The notes under the pieces were generated by a model, which ran no database searches, was not told the DNA's origin, and saw only the letters and a list, made by a program, of their open reading frames with translations. A stretch of DNA of 22,720 nt. Origin: a virus. Shown in pieces: positions 1 through 6,818 of the stretch. Location: positions 1-22,720 of the IMG/VR virus record IMGVR_UViG_3300042673_000124. One strand, written 5' to 3'. The translations under genes and the position numbers were made by a program. How positions within the stretch are numbered: the first letter of the stretch is position 1; each line of letters opens with the position of its first letter.

Positions 1-1
1 T

Positions 2-577
2 ATGACTAAGTACCACATGGACGATGCTCCTGCGAACCAGTTCTTCTTAGAGTACATTGCTAGACCACAGACTGCTGAGATATTCTTCGAAGATGTGTTG
101 ATGGCATGTGTGTTCTATGGGATGCCTATGCTTGCAGAGAATAACAAGGCACGTATACTGTACCACTTTAAGAACAGGGGCTACAGAGCGTTCTCATTGA
201 ACAGACCTGACAGGGTGCTGAACAAGTTGAGCAAGACAGAGCGTGAGTTGGGGGGTATACCTAACTCAAGTGAAGAAGTGAAGCAGGCACACGCCTCTGC
301 TATTGAGTCATACATTGAGAAGTTTATTGGGTTTGATATGACATCTACCTACCGACCAGCGGATGAGATAGGCACAATGCCATTCATTAGAACGCTTGAG
401 GACTGGGCTAAGTTTGATATTAATGACCGAACAAAGCACGATGCATCAATCAGTTCTGGATTAGCTATAATGGCAAATCAAAAACATGTATATTTACCAG
501 ATAAAAAAGAGTCGAAAATTAGTGTTAATTTCGCAAAGTACGCTAACACTGGAAATCAAAGTAAAATTATTAGATGA
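2..577 (+). CDS. Terminase large subunit, C-terminal part (5' end outside window)
   Basis: This is the last 191 residues of a gene that very probably begins upstream; the ATG at base 2 lies in frame but need not be the start. The terminase motor cuts and pumps phage DNA into the prohead through the portal, and this part corresponds to the C-terminal RNase H-fold nuclease. Visible signs are the segment YIARPQTAEIFFEDV followed by FYGMPMLAENNKARI, a pattern I associate with terminases of Bacteroidota phages, and KHDASISSGLA near the end, where the Asp is a candidate for the last acidic residue of the nuclease site. The ATPase half and the first catalytic Asp would lie upstream. The gene ends TGA inside the ATG of the portal gene (ATGA overlap), and terminase next to portal is the usual phage order. 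The assignment rests on motif memory plus context. Confidence 0.8.
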   Translation: MTKYHMDDAPANQFFLEYIARPQTAEIFFEDVLMACVFYGMPMLAENNKARILYHFKNRGYRAFSLNRPDRVLNKLSKTERELGGIPNSSEEVKQAHASAIESYIEKFIGFDMTSTYRPADEIGTMPFIRTLEDWAKFDINDRTKHDASISSGLAIMANQKHVYLPDKKESKISVNFAKYANTGNQSKIIR

Positions 578-3009
578 AAGATGTCGTAGTCAATATATCT
601 TCAACAGCATTTCCAAGCCAGTTTGTTTCTGATTCGGAGAAAGCTACCCCTGAGTTTGGTCTTCAGGTCGGGCAGGCAATCAGTTGGGAATGGTTCCGAA
701 AAGATGGAAGTCAATGCAGATATTACAATCAGTGGGCTGAGTTTAATCGCTTGCGTTTATACGCTCGTGGTGAGCAGTCCATTCAGAAATATAAGAATGA
801 GTTAGCCATTGATGGTGACTTGTCTTACCTAAACCTTGACTGGACTCCAGTTCCTATTCTCCCTAAGTTTGTTGACATTGTTGTTAACGGAATGGGAGAT
901 AGACTCTTTAAGGTTAAGGCATATGCACAGGATGCGATGTCTCAGGCTAAGAGAAGTAAGTATCAGGACATGATTGAGAGCCAGATGCTTTCTAAGGACT
1001 TGCTTCTAAAGATACAGGGCGAGACTGGTGTTAATCCATTTGTTACTAACCCGGAGGAGTTGCCTCAGACTGATGAGGAACTATCTCTATACATGCAGCT
1101 TAAGTATAAGCCTGCGATTGAGATTGCTGAAGAGGAGGCTATTAATACCATCCTTGATGAGAATCACTACCAAGATACACGCAAGCGTATTGACTACGAC
1201 TTAACGGTACTAGGAATTGGCATTGCTAAGCATGAGTTCTTACCAGGGTCTGGCGTTGAGGTGTCCTATGTTGACCCTGCCAATGTTGTGTACAGTTACA
1301 CTGAGGACCCATTCTTTAAGGACTGCTTCTATTGGGGAGAGATTAAGACTCTTCCTATGACTGAGTTGCTTAAGATTGACCCGACTCTTACACGTGAGCA
1401 GTTGGAAGAGATATCCAAATACTCTCAGAGTTGGTATGACTACTACAATGTTGCTCGATTCTATGAGAACAGCATGTTCTATCGTGATACCTGCACCTTG
1501 CTTTACTTCAACTATAAGACCACCAAGAAGATGGTCTACAAGAAGAAGATTCTTGAAGGTGGTGGTACTCGTGTTATAGAGAAGGATGACAAGTTTAATC
1601 CTCCTGTAGAGATGATGGAGGAAGGTCGATTCGAGAAGATTGAGAAGACCATTGACGTGTGGTATGATGGTGTCATGGTGATGGGTACCAACTTCTTGTT
1701 GAAATGGGAACTATCTGAGAACATGGTAAGACCAAAGTCTGCATCTCAGCATGCTATACCAAATTATGTGGCATGTGCACCACGAATGTACAAGGGTGCT
1801 ATTGAGTCGTTGGTGAGAAGGATGATACCTTTCGCTGACTTGATTCAGTTGACTCACTTAAAGTTACAGCAGGTCATTGCACGTACGGTGCCTGATGGTG
1901 TGTTCATTGATGCTGATGGATTGAATGAGGTTGACTTGGGTACAGGTGCAGCATACAACCCTGAGGATGCGTTGAGACTATACTTCCAGACTGGTAGTGT
2001 TATTGGGCGTAGTTACACTCAGGATGGTGAATTTAACAATGCACGAGTTCCTATTCAGCAGCTTACATCTAACTCAGGTGCGGCTAAGACTCAGATGTTG
2101 ATTGCTAACTACAATCACTATCTAGACATGATCCGTTCTGTGACTGGTCTTAATGAGGCTAGAGATGGGTCTACTCCTGATCCTAATGCATTGGTTGGTG
2201 TACAGAAACTTGCAGCACTTAATTCAAACACAGCAACTAGACATATCCTTGAGAGTGGTCTATTTATTTATCGCACAATTTCTGAGGCACTTACATATCG
2301 TGTTGCTGACATTCTTCAGTACGCTGACTTCAAGGATGACTTTGCTAATAAGATTGGCAAGTACAACGTGTCCATATTGAATGACATCAAGGACCTCTAT
2401 ATCTACGACTTTGGTATCTTCATTGAGATTTCTCCAGACGAGGAGCAGAAGGCACAACTTGAGCAGAACATTCAGGTTGCTCTAGCGAAGGGTGATATTA
2501 ATCTTGAGGATGCTATTGACATCAGAGAGATTAAGAATCTTAAACTTGCTAACCAGTTGTTGAAACTCAAGAGAGTGAAGAAGCAGGAGCGTGAGGAGAA
2601 GATGGCTATGCAGAAGCAGGAGATGATGGCTCAGCAGCAGTTACAATCTCAAGAATTTGCAGCGCAGACTGCTATGCAGAACATACAGTTAGAGGCTCAA
2701 GCCAAGATGCAATTGAAGCAGGCTGAGGTGGCGTTTGACATTGAGAAGTTAAAGGCAGAGGCTGAGCTTAAGAGAATGTTGATGGCTGAAGAGTTCCAGT
2801 ATCAGATGCAGATTTCTGGTGCTAAAGAATCATTACTCGCAGATAGAGACATGATGAAGGAAGAATCTAAAGCCAAGAGAATTAGTCAGCAGAACACTGA
2901 GCAGTCTAAGTTGATTAATCAGAGGAAGAATAACTTGCCGCCAATGAACTTTGAATCCAATGAGGATACGCTTGATGGGTTCGATATGGCAGAGTTTGAG
3001 CCACGTTAA
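574..3009 (+). CDS. Portal protein
   Basis: An 811-residue protein placed directly after the terminase and before scaffold and capsid genes, the usual position of the portal. Portals form a dodecameric ring at one capsid vertex through which DNA passes, and they dock the terminase and later the tail connectors. About 800 residues is long for a portal but matches the large portals of P22-like and crAss-like podoviruses. The middle is rich in Tyr, Trp and acidic residues. From about residue 655 to 770 the chain becomes a Gln/Met/Lys/Glu-rich helix with many AQQQ, EMMAQ and KAEAELK stretches, most likely a coiled coil like the C-terminal barrel of large portals. The start overlaps the terminase stop by 4 nt, suggesting translational coupling. 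I see no frameshift. Identification is from position, length and architecture. Confidence 0.78.
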   Translation: MKDVVVNISSTAFPSQFVSDSEKATPEFGLQVGQAISWEWFRKDGSQCRYYNQWAEFNRLRLYARGEQSIQKYKNELAIDGDLSYLNLDWTPVPILPKFVDIVVNGMGDRLFKVKAYAQDAMSQAKRSKYQDMIESQMLSKDLLLKIQGETGVNPFVTNPEELPQTDEELSLYMQLKYKPAIEIAEEEAINTILDENHYQDTRKRIDYDLTVLGIGIAKHEFLPGSGVEVSYVDPANVVYSYTEDPFFKDCFYWGEIKTLPMTELLKIDPTLTREQLEEISKYSQSWYDYYNVARFYENSMFYRDTCTLLYFNYKTTKKMVYKKKILEGGGTRVIEKDDKFNPPVEMMEEGRFEKIEKTIDVWYDGVMVMGTNFLLKWELSENMVRPKSASQHAIPNYVACAPRMYKGAIESLVRRMIPFADLIQLTHLKLQQVIARTVPDGVFIDADGLNEVDLGTGAAYNPEDALRLYFQTGSVIGRSYTQDGEFNNARVPIQQLTSNSGAAKTQMLIANYNHYLDMIRSVTGLNEARDGSTPDPNALVGVQKLAALNSNTATRHILESGLFIYRTISEALTYRVADILQYADFKDDFANKIGKYNVSILNDIKDLYIYDFGIFIEISPDEEQKAQLEQNIQVALAKGDINLEDAIDIREIKNLKLANQLLKLKRVKKQEREEKMAMQKQEMMAQQQLQSQEFAAQTAMQNIQLEAQAKMQLKQAEVAFDIEKLKAEAELKRMLMAEEFQYQMQISGAKESLLADRDMMKEESKAKRISQQNTEQSKLINQRKNNLPPMNFESNEDTLDGFDMAEFEPR

Positions 3010-3026
3010 AAAAAAATATATATTTG
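2995..3026 (+). promoter_or_regulatory. Bacteroidota-type promoter upstream of scaffold gene
   Basis: TTTG at 2995-2998, a 20-nt spacer, then TATATTTG at 3019-3026. This matches the known Bacteroidota vegetative promoter consensus (TTTG around -33, about 19-21 nt, TAnnTTTG around -7). It overlaps the last codons of the portal gene and lies 19 nt before the scaffold ATG at 3046, giving a predicted 5' leader of roughly a dozen bases. It would let the head genes be transcribed separately from the terminase and portal. Confidence 0.6.
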
Positions 3027-3045
3027 TAACATAAAATCTAATTAA

Positions 3046-4143
3046 ATGGAAATCAAAGTAAGATCACTAGATGCAGTTGAGCCAAAAAGTATTCAGGAAG
3101 TTGAACAAGAACTTCTCGAAAAGCATGAAAAGGAAATCAACGGTGAGGTATCAATTGGTTTGGATACTTCTAGTATTGACAATGGGGTTCAAGATACTCC
3201 TCCACAAGAGGAGGAATTATCTGAAGAAAAAGTTCTTTCATATATTGGAAAGAGATACAATAAGCAAATCAATTCATTCGATGAGTTGATGGATCAGAGA
3301 CAGGTAAATGAAGAATTACCTGAGGATGTTTCAGCTTATTTAAATTATAAGAAGGAGACTGGTCGTGGCTTCGATGACTTCCTAAAGCTTAGGAAAGATT
3401 ACGATGCTATGGACCCTGATAACCTTCTTAGAGAGTACCTTGCAGATACGCAACAGAATCTTGATTCTGAGGATATCGATGTCTTAATGGAGGAGTATAC
3501 CTACGATGAGGACCTAGATGAGGAATCAAAGATTAAGCGTACAAAGATTGCAAGAAAGAAAGCTATTGCCGAGGCAAAGAACTACTTCAACTCTCAGAAA
3601 GAGAAATATAAGTTTCCGCTTGAGTCAAGTGGTATGGGCTTATCTCAGGAAGAGAAGGAGGAGTTTGATGCTTATCGTCAGTATACAAAACAGTCAAAGA
3701 GTATAGAGGAGGAAAGTAATCGGAAGCGTAAGTGGTTCGACCAAAAGACAGATGAGGTCTTTAGTAAAGACTTCAAAGGATTTGAGTTCGACATTAACGA
3801 TAAGAAGATTCTATTTACTCCGGCATCTGCTTCAGAATTAAAGAGTGCTCAGTCAAGTCCATTAAACTTTGTTAATAAGTTCTTGGATGAGAGTGGACTA
3901 ATTAAGGATGCTGCTGGATACCACAAGTCTTTGTCTATCGCAATGAATCCTGAGAAGTTTGCCAAGTTCTTTTATGAGCAAGGGCAGGCGGATGCTACCG
4001 ATGATGTTTTACGTAAGACCAAAAATATAAATATGTCTGAGCGTAGAGCTCCTGAGGTTGTTAATAAGGGTGGAATGCAGGTGAAGGCGGTTGCGCCAGA
4101 CTCTGGAAGGGGTCTAAAAATCCGCAGTATTAAAAAAATCTAA
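3046..4143 (+). CDS. Probable capsid scaffolding protein
   Basis: A 365-residue, highly charged protein lying immediately before the major capsid gene, where scaffold genes normally sit. Scaffolds fill the prohead, guide capsid assembly and are lost or degraded before packaging. The first ~60 residues and the 130-170 region are strongly acidic (for example EEYTYDEDLDEESK), the middle is Lys/Glu-rich and predicted helical, and the last ~35 residues are basic with RGLKIRSIKKI at the end. An acidic helical body with a basic C-terminal tail that binds the capsid protein is typical of scaffolds. There is no serine-protease motif that I can see, so maturation cleavage is not indicated. The start is preceded by an A/T-rich leader without Shine-Dalgarno, and a promoter-like sequence lies at 2995-3026. 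The role is inferred from position and composition, since scaffold sequences are poorly conserved. Confidence 0.65.
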   Translation: MEIKVRSLDAVEPKSIQEVEQELLEKHEKEINGEVSIGLDTSSIDNGVQDTPPQEEELSEEKVLSYIGKRYNKQINSFDELMDQRQVNEELPEDVSAYLNYKKETGRGFDDFLKLRKDYDAMDPDNLLREYLADTQQNLDSEDIDVLMEEYTYDEDLDEESKIKRTKIARKKAIAEAKNYFNSQKEKYKFPLESSGMGLSQEEKEEFDAYRQYTKQSKSIEEESNRKRKWFDQKTDEVFSKDFKGFEFDINDKKILFTPASASELKSAQSSPLNFVNKFLDESGLIKDAAGYHKSLSIAMNPEKFAKFFYEQGQADATDDVLRKTKNINMSERRAPEVVNKGGMQVKAVAPDSGRGLKIRSIKKI

Positions 4144-4162
4144 CAACTAAAAAAACAAAACA

Positions 4163-5584
4163 ATGCCAGTTTTATCATCCCCTGGGTTCCAGTTGCAGCC
4201 AAGTGCTGAGCAGGTCCCTTTATCAACTAACTACATTACCAACTTTGATTTCTTGAACCAGTATCTTCCTGATACCTACGAGAAAGAATTCGAGCGTTAT
4301 GGTAACCGTACCGTGGCTTCTTTCCTTAGAATGGTAGGAGCTGAAATGCCGTCCAACTCTGATATGATCAAGTGGGCTGAGCAAGGTCGTTTGCATACTA
4401 AGTATGTGAACTGTGATTCTTCAGCTGCTGCAGCAGCAGATTCTGCAACTATTACTGTTAATGATGCTAACGTAACCGCTATTGCAATCCGTGCTGGACA
4501 GACTGTATTTATCTCTGATAATGCTACAGGTCTTTCTAACAAGGGTATCGTTACCGCTGTTAACACATCTGCTGATACTTTCGATGTTGCTTACTACGAA
4601 GGTGGTGGACAGACTTTCTCTGGAACTGCTGTACTTTCAGTATGGATTTATGGTTCTGAATTTAAGAAAGGAACTGTTGGTATGATTGGTTCTTTGGAAG
4701 CTGAAGACGAAATCTTCGACAACTCTCCAATCATCATCAAAGACAAGTATGCTGTATCTGGTTCTGACATGGCTCAGATTGGATGGGTAGAAGTAACTAC
4801 CGAGAATGGTGCAACTGGATACCTTTGGTATTTGAAGTCTGAGCACGAGACTCGTCTACGTTTCGAAGACTATCTTGAGACTGCAATGATTGAAGCAGTT
4901 CCTGCTGAGACTGGTTCTGGTGTGGCTAACGCTTCTTTGAACCCATTGTATGGTAACAAAGGTTCTGAGGGTATCTTCTACGTGGTTAACAACCGTGGTA
5001 ACGTATGGGGTGGTGGTAACCCAACTACTCTATCTGACTTTGATAGCATCATCTCTCGTCTTGACAAGCAGGGATCTATTGAAGAGAACGTAATCTTCGT
5101 TAACAGAGCATTCAGCTTTGACATCGATGATATGTTGGCAGCTCAGAACAGCTACGGTGCTGGAGGTACTTCTTATGGTCTATTCGACAACGATGAGAAG
5201 ATGGCCTTGAATCTTGGATTCACTGGCTTCCGTAGAGGTTATGACTTCTACAAGTCTGACTGGAAGTACTTGAACGATCCTACCATGCGTGGTGGCTTGC
5301 CTACTGGCTCTACTGCAACTGGTACTGTAACTGGTCTATTGGTACCTGCTGGTTCTACCACTGTGTACGATCAGATTCTTGGTAAGAACGCTAAGAGACC
5401 ATTCTTGCACGTTCGTTACAGAGCTTCTGAGACTGAAGATCGTAGATACAAGACTTGGATCACTGGTTCTGCTGGTGGTGCACAGACTAGCGATCTAGAT
5501 GCAATGGAGGTTAACTTCTTGTCTGAGCGTTGTGTATGTACCTTGGGTGCAAACAACTTCGTGTTGTTCAGATACGGAGCCTAA
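4163..5584 (+). CDS. Major capsid protein (HK97-fold type)
   Basis: A 473-residue protein that should form the capsid shell. The N-terminal part (LSTNYITNFDFLNQYLPDTY, residues 20-39) and the stretch around 187-235 (IKDKYAVSGSDMAQIGWVEV, then GYLWYLKSEHETRLRFEDYL) resemble capsid proteins of crAss-like and related Bacteroidota phages. Residues ~85-165 are an Ala/Ser/Thr/Val-rich beta-type insertion, beginning with SSAAAAADSAT, which could form an E-loop elaboration or surface protrusion. Codon choice looks more biased than in neighbouring genes, with many AAC, TAC, TTC, CGT and GGT codons, consistent with very high expression. The leader is AACAAAACA directly before the ATG, with no Shine-Dalgarno. 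The gene is followed by a strong hairpin at 5596-5617. HK97 fold is inferred from family resemblance and was not modelled. Confidence 0.85.
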   Translation: MPVLSSPGFQLQPSAEQVPLSTNYITNFDFLNQYLPDTYEKEFERYGNRTVASFLRMVGAEMPSNSDMIKWAEQGRLHTKYVNCDSSAAAAADSATITVNDANVTAIAIRAGQTVFISDNATGLSNKGIVTAVNTSADTFDVAYYEGGGQTFSGTAVLSVWIYGSEFKKGTVGMIGSLEAEDEIFDNSPIIIKDKYAVSGSDMAQIGWVEVTTENGATGYLWYLKSEHETRLRFEDYLETAMIEAVPAETGSGVANASLNPLYGNKGSEGIFYVVNNRGNVWGGGNPTTLSDFDSIISRLDKQGSIEENVIFVNRAFSFDIDDMLAAQNSYGAGGTSYGLFDNDEKMALNLGFTGFRRGYDFYKSDWKYLNDPTMRGGLPTGSTATGTVTGLLVPAGSTTVYDQILGKNAKRPFLHVRYRASETEDRRYKTWITGSAGGAQTSDLDAMEVNFLSERCVCTLGANNFVLFRYGA

Positions 5585-5595
5585 TTGTAAATAAT

Positions 5596-5620
5596 GGAGG
5601 GGCCAATTGGCTCCTCCTTT
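5596..5620 (+). terminator. Hairpin after major capsid gene (attenuating terminator or 3' stabiliser)
   Basis: The 5' arm GGAGGGGCC and 3' arm GGCTCCTCC form a 9-bp stem with one G-T wobble around the tetraloop AATT (5596-5617). It begins 11 nt after the capsid stop codon. Only TTTAATCTTT follows, a short broken T-tract, so it may terminate only partly or protect the 3' end of the capsid mRNA. It closely resembles the hairpin at 5936-5958. Confidence 0.65.
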
Positions 5621-5631
5621 AATCTTTAAAT
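5621..5631 (+). repeat. Intergenic repeat AATCTTTAAAT, copy 1
   Basis: AATCTTTAAAT lies just after the capsid hairpin and 10 nt before the ATG at 5642. The same 11-mer recurs at 5966-5976 in the same place relative to the next hairpin and gene. It may be a leader element, an initiation enhancer or the remains of a duplicated intergenic region. Confidence 0.6.
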
Positions 5632-5641
5632 AAACAAGACA

Positions 5642-5926
5642 ATGGCAAAGAAAGTAACTGGACCTGGTCCTAAGAAAGGCACGCCTGTAAAGGGGCCTAT
5701 TTATAATGCAACTAAAAGAGCTCCATTGATGGAGGTTGGTGTAGGTAAAGGACAAAAAATGTCTGTAGATACCACTAGCATGAGCAAGCCTGACCCTAAA
5801 ACATTTAACTTTACTATCACTGGTCCTGATGGATCTGTTGTAAGAAAGGGTAACTTGAGTCAAGGAATTGGCAAGATGGCTGCTCAAGATTTAGTAAACA
5901 AGCTTAAACTTAAGAAGGGTAAGTAA
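5642..5926 (+). CDS. Small basic protein following the capsid gene, function unknown
   Basis: A 94-residue protein that I do not recognise. It is rich in Lys and Gly, with a basic N-terminus (MAKKVTGPGPKKGTPVKG) and a basic C-terminus (VNKLKLKKGK). The middle (FNFTITGPDGSVVRKGNL) looks like a short beta-hairpin or small beta domain. Such a protein between the major capsid gene and the connector genes could be a capsid cement/decoration protein or a DNA-condensing head protein, but that is only a guess from position and charge. It is bracketed by two similar hairpins (5596-5617 and 5936-5958), so its mRNA may form a separate unit with its own dosage. Its leader AACAAGACA before the ATG resembles that of the capsid gene, AACAAAACA. 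No Shine-Dalgarno is present. The coding call is supported by clean spacing and neighbouring gene direction. Confidence 0.75.
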   Translation: MAKKVTGPGPKKGTPVKGPIYNATKRAPLMEVGVGKGQKMSVDTTSMSKPDPKTFNFTITGPDGSVVRKGNLSQGIGKMAAQDLVNKLKLKKGK

Positions 5927-5935
5927 TAATTAACT

Positions 5936-5964
5936 GAGGGGGTCGCTGTGGCTCCCTCTATTTT
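5936..5964 (+). terminator. Hairpin after the 94-residue gene
   Basis: 5' arm GAGGGGGTC and 3' arm GGCTCCCTC form a 9-bp stem with two G-T wobbles around the loop GCTGT (5936-5958), followed by TATTTTAAATCTTT. Like its twin at 5596-5617 it has only a weak T-tract, so partial termination or mRNA protection is more likely than complete termination. Confidence 0.6.
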
Positions 5965-5965
5965 A

Positions 5966-5976
5966 AATCTTTAAAT
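5966..5976 (+). repeat. Intergenic repeat AATCTTTAAAT, copy 2
   Basis: Exact second copy of the 11-mer at 5621-5631, again between a G-rich-armed hairpin and a start codon (ATG at 5985, 8 nt downstream). The shared hairpin-plus-11-mer arrangement suggests a duplicated or convergently maintained intergenic cassette. Confidence 0.6.
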
Positions 5977-5984
5977 TTAATCAA

Positions 5985-6734
5985 ATGAAAAAATCAGTAA
6001 CAAGTTCTGACAAAGTCTACAAACTTAAGGGAGAGTCTGCTCCTTTATCTTTTACTCTACCATCAAGAAACACTAGGAGATATCCTCTACTTTACTTTGA
6101 TGAAGAGAATAATGTTAACAGACCACTAAGGTATGCCATCAATCAGAAGTCTCCCTTTGAGGACGAGCAGGATGGCAATGCAATTGTAGAGCCAATCATC
6201 TTTGAGAATGGCTTCCTATCAGTTCCAAGAAACAACCCAGTACTACAGCAGTTCCTTCACTACCATCCACTAAATGGCTTGGCATTCATTCAGGTTGATT
6301 ATGAGAGAGATGCGGCTAAGGAAGTAGAGCAACTTACATCTGAGGTAGATGCATTGATTGAAGCACGTCAACTTAGTGTTGATCAGCTTGAGACAATTGC
6401 TAGAGTATTGTTCAGTAAGGACCCTAATAAGTTCACAACATCTGAACTTAAGCGTGATATCTTAATCTATGCAAAGAGAGATCCAAAAGGATTCTTGAAT
6501 ATCCTACGTGACCCAATGCTAAAACTTCAAGCAAATATTCACGTGTTCTTTGAGAACAAGTTATTGGCATTCAGAAACAATAACAAGGAGGTGTGGTTTA
6601 ATACCCCATCAGTGAAGAAAAAAATGCTTACTGTATCCTATGGTGATGACCCATACTTTGCCGTGGCTCAATTCCTAAAGACAGATGATGGTATCGATGC
6701 TTTGAAAATGTTAGAAAATAATTTAGATTTGTAA
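5985..6734 (+). CDS. Head-region protein of unknown function
   Basis: A 249-residue protein without a motif I can name. The first ~110 residues look mixed alpha/beta, including FTLPSRNTRRYPLLYFDEEN (residues 24-43) and a later VLQQFLHYHPLNGLAFIQVDY segment. From about residue 115 to 160 it is helical and acidic (EVEQLTSEVDALIEARQLS), and the C-terminal part ends in a helix. There is no signal peptide, membrane segment or catalytic signature. It sits between the capsid and connector genes and is closed by a strong terminator, so it is most likely a head-associated or head-completion protein expressed with the capsid. An alternative is a non-virion regulatory protein, since the final ~130 residues do not look like a beta-rich structural protein. 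The start is chosen for the A/T-rich leader and the absence of an upstream in-frame candidate before the hairpin. Confidence 0.7.
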   Translation: MKKSVTSSDKVYKLKGESAPLSFTLPSRNTRRYPLLYFDEENNVNRPLRYAINQKSPFEDEQDGNAIVEPIIFENGFLSVPRNNPVLQQFLHYHPLNGLAFIQVDYERDAAKEVEQLTSEVDALIEARQLSVDQLETIARVLFSKDPNKFTTSELKRDILIYAKRDPKGFLNILRDPMLKLQANIHVFFENKLLAFRNNNKEVWFNTPSVKKKMLTVSYGDDPYFAVAQFLKTDDGIDALKMLENNLDL

Positions 6735-6765
6735 CGTAGTTTTTCATAGATAGATAATCAAAAAT

Positions 6766-6794
6766 GGGGGTGTAATAACACCCTCTTTTTTTTT
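6766..6794 (+). terminator. Intrinsic terminator ending the head-gene block
   Basis: 5' arm GGGGGTGT and 3' arm ACACCCTC form an 8-bp stem with one G-T wobble around the loop AATA (6766-6785), followed directly by nine T residues (6786-6794). This is a textbook Rho-independent terminator. It lies 31 nt after the stop at 6734 and separates the head genes from the tail/ejection genes. Confidence 0.85.
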
Positions 6795-6797
6795 GTT

Positions 6798-6805
6798 TAT
6801 ATTTG
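6798..6805 (+). promoter_or_regulatory. Bacteroidota -7 element restarting transcription of the tail genes
   Basis: TATATTTG at 6798-6805, right after the terminator T-tract and 13 nt before the ATG at 6819, matches the -7 consensus TAnnTTTG. The extended 11-mer TATATTTGTAA is identical to that at 3019-3029. No TTTG lies at the expected -33 distance, because that region is occupied by the terminator stem. The promoter may therefore be weak or need a phage factor. Confidence 0.45.
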
Positions 6806-6818
6806 TAAAAAGACTAGA

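Noticed and set aside
3008-3016. Nine-A run after the portal stop considered as part of a terminator
   Set aside because: No inverted repeat precedes it, and on the + strand a terminator needs T residues; it fits better as promoter spacer.
4297-4566. 89-codon - strand frame inside the capsid gene
   Set aside because: Antisense to a clearly coding, codon-biased region with no leader or promoter; its Ala run merely mirrors the GC-rich Ala codons of the capsid insertion.
4841-4858. HETRL in the capsid protein considered as a metallopeptidase motif
   Set aside because: The second histidine of HExxH is missing, and the segment belongs to a conserved capsid helix.
5495-5887. 130-codon open frame on the - strand across the capsid end and the 94-residue gene
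   Set aside because: It runs opposite to all neighbours, spans a hairpin and two real genes, and its translation is Ser/Leu/Tyr-rich without recognisable domains.
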